In this document: one piece after another, positions 31,553 through 37,300 of the stretch
Numbering within the stretch: the first letter of the stretch is position 1
How the letters are laid out: every line of letters starts with the position of its first letter
Origin: an uncultured Prevotellaceae bacterium
GTDB taxonomy: Bacteria > Bacteroidota > Bacteroidia > Bacteroidales > Bacteroidaceae
Reading direction: 5' to 3'
Length of the DNA stretch: 37,300 nt
Assembly (NCBI GenBank): GCA_946402905.1
Contig: CAMIYC010000033.1
Span: 1 to 37,300, forward strand
Made by a program: the position numbers and the translations under genes
Notes under the pieces: model-generated
Seen by the model: the letters and a program-made list of their open reading frames with translations, nothing else
What the model was told of the DNA's origin: nothing
Databases searched by the model: none

Positions 31553-32806
31553 TTACAACCACGGACTGAGCAGATGGGCAAACCAGCCCCTGAATTTCTG
31601 CCAGGGCGTGCGAAACTCGTCCCAGCTCTCCTCCGTGAGACGGAAACTCTTCGACTTGTCTCTCTCAAACATGTCACACAGCTGGCGAGTGGTGCAGGGG
31701 TCGATGATCACGGCGTTGTCCTCGTAGTCGAAGCGCAGACTCCGTGAGTTGAGGTTGGCGCTGCCCACCGTGCAGAATTTCCCGTCTACCATGATGATCT
31801 TGGTGTGGTGGAAGCCAGGCTTGTAGATCCATACTTCTACGCCCTGTTTCATCAGCTGGTGAACGTTGTAGAACACACAGTCGGGTGTCAGGGGGATGTC
31901 GCTCTTGGCCGATACCATGATTTCTACTTTCACACCACGCTTCACCGCGTTGCGCAGGGCTTTTTTCAGTTTGCGGTTGAGCGTCAGATACGGATTGATC
32001 AGCTTGATGCTGTCCTGAGCGTCGTTGATGGCATCGGTATAGAATTTGCGGATGATCTCGCTGCTCTCGCGAGGCTCGCGGTTGATGATGCCCACCATCT
32101 TGCGGCGGGCGGTCTCCGTGGTGTCGGGCTTTAACTCTTTGAAGTAGCTGTCGTCGCTGCGGAAATATTTGCTGCCCGACAGACTCTCGCCGCTCACCTT
32201 GTTCCACATCTTCAGGAAGATGCGCTGCAGCGTGTTCACTTCGTCGCCCTGGATGCGGCAGTGCATGTCGCGCCATTCGCCCACCACCTCCGTGCCGTTG
32301 ATGTAGTAGTCGGCCACATTCATGCCGCCGGTGTAGGCCACCTGACCGTCGATCACGATGATCTTGCGGTGGTCGCGCGTCCATACATGGTTGACCCAGG
32401 GGAAACGGATAGGGTCAAACTCGTAGATCTCGATGCCCATGTCCCTGATTTGCTGCAGGTGGGTCTTGCGCAGGGGGTTGTTGTTGGAGTCATTGCCGAA
32501 ACCGTCGAAGATGGCGCGGATCTCCACACCTGCTTTGGCCTTCTGCCCCAGCAGCTTGAAAAGCCGGCGTGCAATGGAGTCGTTGCGGAAGTTGAAATAC
32601 TCCAGGTGGATGCTGCTGCGTGCCTGACGGATGGCGGTGAAGACATCGTCAAACTTCTCGTGGCCATTCATCAGAAGGGTCACGGAGTTGTTGTTTGAGA
32701 ATGTCACGCCCTCTTCTCGCAACTGGTTCACAATCAGCGAATCGCTCGACTGTGCGTTACAACAGGCACTCGCGGCAATTAACATAGCGGTCAGTTGATA
32801 TTTCAT
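31553..32806 (-). CDS. Secreted phospholipase-D/cardiolipin-synthase-like protein
   Basis: A 417-residue enzyme of the PLD superfamily. Two HKD motifs are complete: H146-K148-D153 (DHRKIIVID) and H334-K336-D341 (HHTKIIMVD), each followed by the GG/GS segment. The N-terminus is a signal peptide (MKYQLTAMLIAASACCNAQS), possibly a lipobox at ASAC, rather than the two membrane helices of ClsA. The active site would therefore lie outside the cytoplasm. It could be a cardiolipin synthase or a phosphatidyl-transferring or -hydrolysing enzyme. It is six bases after kdsD on the same strand and shares that operon. Confidence 0.8.
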   Translation of the reverse strand: MKYQLTAMLIAASACCNAQSSDSLIVNQLREEGVTFSNNNSVTLLMNGHEKFDDVFTAIRQARSSIHLEYFNFRNDSIARRLFKLLGQKAKAGVEIRAIFDGFGNDSNNNPLRKTHLQQIRDMGIEIYEFDPIRFPWVNHVWTRDHRKIIVIDGQVAYTGGMNVADYYINGTEVVGEWRDMHCRIQGDEVNTLQRIFLKMWNKVSGESLSGSKYFRSDDSYFKELKPDTTETARRKMVGIINREPRESSEIIRKFYTDAINDAQDSIKLINPYLTLNRKLKKALRNAVKRGVKVEIMVSAKSDIPLTPDCVFYNVHQLMKQGVEVWIYKPGFHHTKIIMVDGKFCTVGSANLNSRSLRFDYEDNAVIIDPCTTRQLCDMFERDKSKSFRLTEESWDEFRTPWQKFRGWFAHLLSPWL

Positions 32807-32812
32807 ATAGTG

Positions 32813-33808
32813 TCATAGCATACAACGGTAATGGTCGACCACGCCAAGCAGATGACGGTCTTGGTCTACTACCAATACGGAATGTACCTTATATCGGTTC
32901 ATGATACGTTGTATCTCAGTGATTTTCGTTTCTGGGGTCACGCACTTCGGAGTGGTGGTCATGATGTCTTTCACCGTCTTGCCGAAGAATTGCTCTTGCC
33001 AGCGTTCCATGGCACGGCGGATGTCGCCGTCGGTGATGATGCCTTCCACCTTGCCGTCGGACAGGGAGACTCCCAGGCCCAGCTTGCCTTTGCTCACATG
33101 GATGATGGCCTCGCCCAGGTGCATCTCCGCGGGGATGACAGGCAGATCGTCGGTCTTCATCACGTCGTGGGCGGTGGTCAGCAGGCGTTTGCCCAGCTCG
33201 CCGCCAGGATGAAACTGGGCAAAGTCGGCGGGCTTGAAGTCGCGCACCTCCATCAGCGCGATGGCCAGCGCGTCGCCCATGGCCAGGGCAGCCGTGGTGC
33301 TGCTCGTCGGTGCGAGGTTGAGCGGGCACGCTTCTTTCTCCACCTTCACCAGGATGTGCGCCGTGGAGTATTTGGCCAGCAGCGAGTCGGGATTGCCCGT
33401 CATCGAGATGATGGGGATGTGGTTGTGCAGCACGATGGGGATGAAGCGGAGCAGCTCGTCGGTCTGGCCAGAGTTGCTCAGGGCCAGCACGATGTCGTCT
33501 TTCGTCATCACGCCCAGGTCGCCGTGGAAGACATCCAGCGGATTGATGAAAAAAGCCGGGGTGCCCGTGCTCGACATCGTGGCTGCAATCTTGGAGCCCA
33601 CGTTGCCGCTTTTGCCCACACCGGTCACAATCACCTTGCCGCGGCAGTGGTAGATCAGTTCTACGGCGCGGTCGAAATTCTCGTCCAGCTGAGCGACGAG
33701 GTCTTCCACGGCCTTGGCTTCCTCGTGCAGACAGTGTGCCGCGTAGGCACGAGCCTGTGAGAGACGATGGTCCGTGGATTTGTTGATGTCATGATGTGTC
33801 TCGTCCAT
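32813..33808 (-). CDS. kdsD: D-arabinose-5-phosphate isomerase
   Basis: A 331-residue cytosolic isomerase converting ribulose-5-phosphate to arabinose-5-phosphate, the precursor of Kdo in lipopolysaccharide. The SIS domain (about 50-185) has VTGVGKSG (61-68) and SNSGQTDE, and two CBS domains follow (about 215-330). This is the full-length KdsD/KpsF form. It lies between kdsA (7 bp upstream) and the PLD-like gene (6 bp downstream); kdsA uses its product in the next step. Confidence 0.93.
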   Translation of the reverse strand: MDETHHDINKSTDHRLSQARAYAAHCLHEEAKAVEDLVAQLDENFDRAVELIYHCRGKVIVTGVGKSGNVGSKIAATMSSTGTPAFFINPLDVFHGDLGVMTKDDIVLALSNSGQTDELLRFIPIVLHNHIPIISMTGNPDSLLAKYSTAHILVKVEKEACPLNLAPTSSTTAALAMGDALAIALMEVRDFKPADFAQFHPGGELGKRLLTTAHDVMKTDDLPVIPAEMHLGEAIIHVSKGKLGLGVSLSDGKVEGIITDGDIRRAMERWQEQFFGKTVKDIMTTTPKCVTPETKITEIQRIMNRYKVHSVLVVDQDRHLLGVVDHYRCML

Positions 33809-33815
33809 TTTCTTG

Positions 33816-34571
33816 TCATTTCAGTAGGTCGGACATCACCTGGCCCAGACGGTCCAGGTAGAGCATGTTGGGGCCGTCGCTCAGCGCGTCGTCGGGGCTG
33901 GGGTGCACCTCGAAGAAATAGCCGGTGGCACCGAAGGCTTTAGCAGCCAGGGCCATCTGGGGCACAAAGCGGCGGTCGCCGGAGGTCTTGCCGCCACCGG
34001 CACCAGGACGTTGCACGCTGTGCGTGCAGTCCATGATCACACGCGGCACGATGTCGAGCATGTCGGAGATGTTGCGGAAGTCCACCACCAGGTTGTTGTA
34101 GCCGAAGCAGTTGCCGCGCTCGGTGAGCCACACCTCGCTGGCACCGGCGTCGAGGGCTTTCTCCACTGGATAGCGCATGTCTGAGCCGCTCAGAAACTGT
34201 GCCTTCTTGATGTTCACGGTGCGGCCCGTGTGGGCTGCTGCACACAGCAGGTCGGTCTGGCGGCAGAGAAAGGCGGGTATCTGAAGCACGTCGGCCACCT
34301 CGCCGGCAGGCTTTGCCTGCCAACTCTCATGGATGTCGGTCAGGATGCGCAGGCCGTATTTCGATTTCACGTCAGCGAGCATGCGGAGCCCCTGGTCGAT
34401 GCCGGGACCTCTGTATGAGGTGCCGGAGGTGCGGTTGGCTTTGTCAAACGAGGCCTTGAAGATGATGTCTGTGCCCAGCTGTGAGTTGAGCTCCACCAGG
34501 GTCGTCGCCACGGTGTCGAGCAGGGCGGCAGACTCTATCACGCAAGGTCCGGCTATGAATATCGGTTTCAT
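33816..34571 (-). CDS. kdsA: Kdo-8-phosphate synthase
   Basis: A 251-residue cytosolic enzyme joining arabinose-5-phosphate and phosphoenolpyruvate to Kdo-8-phosphate. The opening IAGPCVIES with C10 marks the metal-dependent class (as in Aquifex), rather than the Asn form of E. coli. KANRTS (44-49), the DCTHSVQ histidine and FFEVHPSPDDALSDGPNML acidic residues complete the metal and substrate site. It is first in a tight operon with kdsD and the PLD-like gene, under its own promoter. Confidence 0.95.
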   Translation of the reverse strand: MKPIFIAGPCVIESAALLDTVATTLVELNSQLGTDIIFKASFDKANRTSGTSYRGPGIDQGLRMLADVKSKYGLRILTDIHESWQAKPAGEVADVLQIPAFLCRQTDLLCAAAHTGRTVNIKKAQFLSGSDMRYPVEKALDAGASEVWLTERGNCFGYNNLVVDFRNISDMLDIVPRVIMDCTHSVQRPGAGGGKTSGDRRFVPQMALAAKAFGATGYFFEVHPSPDDALSDGPNMLYLDRLGQVMSDLLK

Positions 34572-34590
34572 GTTTTCGTGTTTTGAATGG

Positions 34591-34622
34591 CAAAAGTACG
34601 AAAATTCATGTGAACGTCCAAA
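34591..34622 (-). promoter_or_regulatory. Promoter of the kdsA-kdsD-PLD operon
   Basis: On the minus strand TTTG (complement of 34619-34622) and TACTTTTG (complement of 34591-34598) are exactly 20 bp apart. The kdsA ATG begins about 20 bases downstream of the -7 box, so the leader is short. Confidence 0.7.
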
Positions 34623-34640
34623 TTTTCACACGCATTTCGC

Positions 34641-37037
34641 TCAACTCCTCAGTTGCTCCATGGCAGAATTCTTCAGTTGCTCCATGGCAGGACTCTTCAG
34701 CTCCTCGCTGCTGATGATATGCAGGTCGCGCTGTGGGAACGGGATGCTGATGTTGTGCTCATTGAGGGTGTTGTATACACATTCGAGTATCTGGCAGTCG
34801 TTGGTATACTGCGTCAGCACAGGCACCCATACCAGCACCTTCAGGTTGACGCTGCTGTCGCCAAACTCGCGCAGCAGCACGTTCACACCATGGGAATGGT
34901 CGATGAAGTCGAGCTTGCCGATCGCTTCCACAAGCAGGCGGCGCGTCAGCGCGATGTCGGTGCCGTAGGCCACGCCCACATCGAGGATGTGCAATTCGTA
35001 GCCGTGGTTCTTGGTCATGTTCTTGTAGTTCTTGGTGAAGAGTTGGCTGTTCTGGAAAGCGATCACCGAACCGTCGATGGCCTCAAGCATCGTGCTCGTA
35101 TAGCTGATAGACTCTACCTTGCCGCGTATGCCGTCGCAGATGATCCAGTCGCCCACCTTCAGACGGCCCGTCATCAGCGAGATGCCATAGTAGATGTTTT
35201 CCAGAATGTCTTTCAAGGCGAAACCGATACCGGTAGACAGACCGCCGGAGACCACCACCAGCCACGTGTTGTTCACACGGCAGATGGCCAGGCTCAGCAG
35301 CAGCCAGATGCCCCATACCACCAGCTGCACCACGTTTTTGCTCATCATATACTGGCTGCCCGACATGCTCCGGTCCTTCATGTCGAAATATTGCTTGAGC
35401 AGCAGTTTGATGGTCTTGTTGATGTAGGAGAAGAGAATCCACAGGATCACCACGATGGCGATGTTGAGGATACTGATGGTGATGTTGGCCGACTCGATAA
35501 ACTTGTAGGTGAACACCTTCCAGGTCAGCGCCGTGAGGTTGAACACATCGGCGGCCCAGTAGATGGCCAGCAGGATGGAGAGCACACCCAGCGTGGGCAG
35601 CAGCACCGAGTAGAGGAAGTGGTAAAACCACGACTGTGTGATGGGCTGCTCCTCGAAGTGATGGCGGTCGCCGTATTTCTTGATCCAAGAGCGCAGGCAG
35701 GTGATGGTCAGGATACAGGTGAGCTGCATCACCCACCAGATGAGCAACTGCACGCTGAGCAGGGTGTAGCCCAGCCACGAACTGCACACGGAGATGACAA
35801 AAGCCACCAGCGAGATGTAGGTGTAGAACATGTCGGAGCGGGGCAGGTTGTGGTTGTGCTTGCGGATTACCCACCACTGCCAGATGGTGCACACCAGCAG
35901 GATGGGCGGCAGCATCAGGTTGACCAGCTCGTTGGGGATCAGCACGATGCGGTAGGTGATGACGATAAATCCGATGGTGATCAGCGGAGCATAGATGCGA
36001 AACGCACTGTTGATCTGCTGGGTGTTGAGGCGCAGCAGCAGTGAGATGAGCACTACGCTCAGCAGCCAGGCATACTGGGTGAGCAGACTGCTCGCCATGA
36101 GGAAGAAATTGTGGTCGCTCGTCAGGCGCAAGACCTGCAGCACCACGGCGAAGGTCACCACCGTGGTGGCCATGGAGATGCACGTGCGCTTCTCCAGGAA
36201 GTTTTCAGACTGCAGACGCTTGGGCAGGAAATACTTCAGGCCGATGAAGTTGAGCAGGATGGCAAAACCGGCGAAGGCGAGGATGAAGAGAAACAGTGCG
36301 CCCATCACGCGGCTGTCCCACTGTGAGTTTACCTTCTTGTAGGGCTCGTATTTCTCCACCACCGTCTCTTTGGTCTGAGACAGGTGGCGGCCGAAGGTGC
36401 GAAGGATGCTGAAGTAATTCTCCCCGCCGTTGACGAAGATGTTGTTCTGTATCTCGTTGTAGCGCACGTTGGCATAGTCGTGCAGGGCCGTCAGGCGCTC
36501 CTCGGTGAGCTTGTAGATGTTGATATACTCCGTCATGCTCTCCTTGTTCTCCTGCAGGGTGCGCAGGATGCTCACCGAGAGCGTCAGACACACGTTGCGG
36601 TCGATGGCTGCCCTCTCGGAGAGGTTGCGCACCGACATCTTGTTCAGACTGTGCACCAGGCTGTCGTAGCGTGCCACCTCCACGTCGGTCTGCTCGATGA
36701 TTGTGCGGAAGGGCAGGATCGTGCGGTGGTAGTCGCGGTACAGATTGGTCGCCTCGTTGCAGGCGTAGGTCAGGTCGAACACGTAGGCAGGTTTCTGCGA
36801 GTAGAGCATCAGAGCGTTCTGGTTGCTCTTGCGCGAGATGTTGATCAGGTTGCTGATCACCTCCTGGCGCAGCTGCTTGTTGCCCAGCTGACGGTTTTGC
36901 AACTCATTGTAGTAGTTGGTCAACTCTACTCTGAGGATCGACAGCGTATTGTTGAGGTCGGCTTCTTTCAGCACAGCATGGGAGGGGATGACACAGGCCA
37001 CCAGCAATAAAAGAAGTCCAAATAGTCTCTTGTTCAT
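34641..37037 (-). CDS. Large MscS-family mechanosensitive channel
   Basis: A 798-residue inner-membrane channel of the MscS superfamily, releasing solutes on osmotic downshock. A signal peptide (MNKRLFGLLLLLVACVIPSHA) leads into a helical periplasmic region (about 22-240). About ten membrane helices follow (about 245-590). The pore helix and beta domain are in VVVSGGLSTGIGFALKDILENIYYGISLMTGRLKVGDWI and after it, the signature of MscS. The last 16 or so residues contain two copies of an eight-residue unit (MEQLKNSA-type) produced by a 24-bp duplication. The kdsA promoter lies downstream, so it is probably a separate transcript. Confidence 0.88.
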   Translation of the reverse strand: MNKRLFGLLLLLVACVIPSHAVLKEADLNNTLSILRVELTNYYNELQNRQLGNKQLRQEVISNLINISRKSNQNALMLYSQKPAYVFDLTYACNEATNLYRDYHRTILPFRTIIEQTDVEVARYDSLVHSLNKMSVRNLSERAAIDRNVCLTLSVSILRTLQENKESMTEYINIYKLTEERLTALHDYANVRYNEIQNNIFVNGGENYFSILRTFGRHLSQTKETVVEKYEPYKKVNSQWDSRVMGALFLFILAFAGFAILLNFIGLKYFLPKRLQSENFLEKRTCISMATTVVTFAVVLQVLRLTSDHNFFLMASSLLTQYAWLLSVVLISLLLRLNTQQINSAFRIYAPLITIGFIVITYRIVLIPNELVNLMLPPILLVCTIWQWWVIRKHNHNLPRSDMFYTYISLVAFVISVCSSWLGYTLLSVQLLIWWVMQLTCILTITCLRSWIKKYGDRHHFEEQPITQSWFYHFLYSVLLPTLGVLSILLAIYWAADVFNLTALTWKVFTYKFIESANITISILNIAIVVILWILFSYINKTIKLLLKQYFDMKDRSMSGSQYMMSKNVVQLVVWGIWLLLSLAICRVNNTWLVVVSGGLSTGIGFALKDILENIYYGISLMTGRLKVGDWIICDGIRGKVESISYTSTMLEAIDGSVIAFQNSQLFTKNYKNMTKNHGYELHILDVGVAYGTDIALTRRLLVEAIGKLDFIDHSHGVNVLLREFGDSSVNLKVLVWVPVLTQYTNDCQILECVYNTLNEHNISIPFPQRDLHIISSEELKSPAMEQLKNSAMEQLRS
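34647..34694. repeat. 24-bp tandem duplication in the channel C-terminus
   Basis: Two 24-bp copies (34647-34670 and 34671-34694) differ at a few positions and repeat an eight-residue unit in frame at the very end of the mechanosensitive channel gene. Confidence 0.8.
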
Positions 37038-37074
37038 ATCCTAATTAATCGTGCAAAGGTTGTCTGAAAACGTG

Positions 37075-37082
37075 CAAAAATA
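37075..37082 (-). promoter_or_regulatory. Possible -7 element of the channel gene
   Basis: Minus-strand TATTTTTG followed by C, about 40 bases before the ATG at 37037, fits the -7 consensus, but no -33 element is visible at the right spacing. Confidence 0.35.
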
Positions 37083-37145
37083 CGAATATTTCGCCAATTA
37101 TCCGCTATAGTGCGGTCAGAAATTTCATATTTCGCACATTTTGCA

Positions 37146-37172
37146 TAACTTTGCTGCTGTGCAGCGAAGTTA
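37146..37172. repeat. REP-like hairpin 1 at right edge
   Basis: TAACTTTGCTGC and GCAGCGAAGTTA form a 12-bp stem with one G-T pair around a TGT loop. The left arm also contains a plus-strand TAACTTTGC promoter-like box (37146-37153), which would drive transcription rightwards. Confidence 0.55.
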
Positions 37173-37262
37173 CTGACACTCGGAAATGAAAAGAAAAGCA
37201 AGCTTTCCGTCTCGGCAATAATAATGAATTAATTCACTGAAGTTTCTCTACGCTCTCACGCT

Positions 37263-37285
37263 CGGCTGGATTTGTAATCCAGCCG
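37263..37285. repeat. REP-like hairpin 2 at right edge
   Basis: CGGCTGGATT-TGT-AATCCAGCCG is a perfect 10-bp inverted repeat with the same TGT loop as the hairpin about 90 bp to the left. The window ends 15 bases later, so the element may be cut. No transposase is in the window. Confidence 0.65.
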
Positions 37286-37300
37286 CTATGAATATAAGGA

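Noticed and set aside
34653..36044. 463-codon plus-strand frame opposite the channel gene
   Set aside because: Asp/His/Gln-rich shadow of the MscS-like gene with no recognisable fold.

Overview
The window is a stretch of a Bacteroidota chromosome, most like Prevotellaceae (Prevotella/Segatella and relatives). The reasons are the Bacteroidota promoter signature (TAnnTTTG with an upstream TTTG) in front of many genes, the near absence of Shine-Dalgarno sequences, an RprX/RprY two-component pair, lipoproteins whose acylated Cys is followed by an Asp-rich stretch, a C10 (streptopain-type) protease, and an S6-S18-L9 operon. The family placement is inferred from protein style; no search was run. 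No tRNA, rRNA, CRISPR array, prophage or intact insertion sequence was seen.

Layout. 303-2633 (+): sensor kinase and response regulator (rprXY-like). 2718-2897 (-): a 59-residue membrane protein. 3019-4203 (+): rpsF-rpsR-rplI. 4401-9498 (+): fabD, a cytosolic GH13 enzyme, a free-standing AlaX-like editing protein and a secreted C10 protease. 9553-12388 (-): RNase G, a 29-residue basic protein resembling the bS22/mS38 ribosomal family, an HU protein and a small HAD phosphatase. 12452-15878 (-): rfbA followed by a Wzc-type tyrosine autokinase. 16181-19145 (+): an unknown protein, a short coiled-coil protein, zapA and rny. 19362-19730 (+): a small membrane protein. 19721-26459 (-): beta-barrel protein, imelysin lipoprotein, di-haem oxidoreductase lipoprotein and CcsBA, read as a cell-surface iron/redox cassette. 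26727-31489 (+): a RIC/hemerythrin-LuxR regulator, nrdD, nrdG and a second LuxR-type regulator. 31553-37037 (-): mscS-like channel, kdsA, kdsD and a secreted phospholipase-D/cardiolipin-synthase-like protein. The right edge carries REP-like palindromes.

Most notable system. The regulator at 26727-27683 joins a RIC (YtfE/ScdA)-type di-iron module, with all six predicted iron ligands but without the usual Cys pair, to a LuxR helix-turn-helix. About 600 bp downstream, nrdD and nrdG (the oxygen-sensitive ribonucleotide reductase and its activase) are translationally coupled to a second regulator whose DNA-binding domain matches the first at 38 of 63 positions. Divergent from the di-iron regulator is the iron/redox surface cassette, with a perfect 6-4-6 palindrome close to its -33 element. 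Together these suggest a local circuit sensing O2, NO or iron state. The circuit is inference; the domains, ligands, overlaps and palindrome are seen directly.

Other structure: three unrelated intergenic short tandem arrays (10-, 9- and 8-bp units), several strong hairpin terminators, an imperfect palindrome of about 74 bp downstream of the di-iron regulator, and a tyrosine tail of 17 Tyr in 47 residues on the autokinase.
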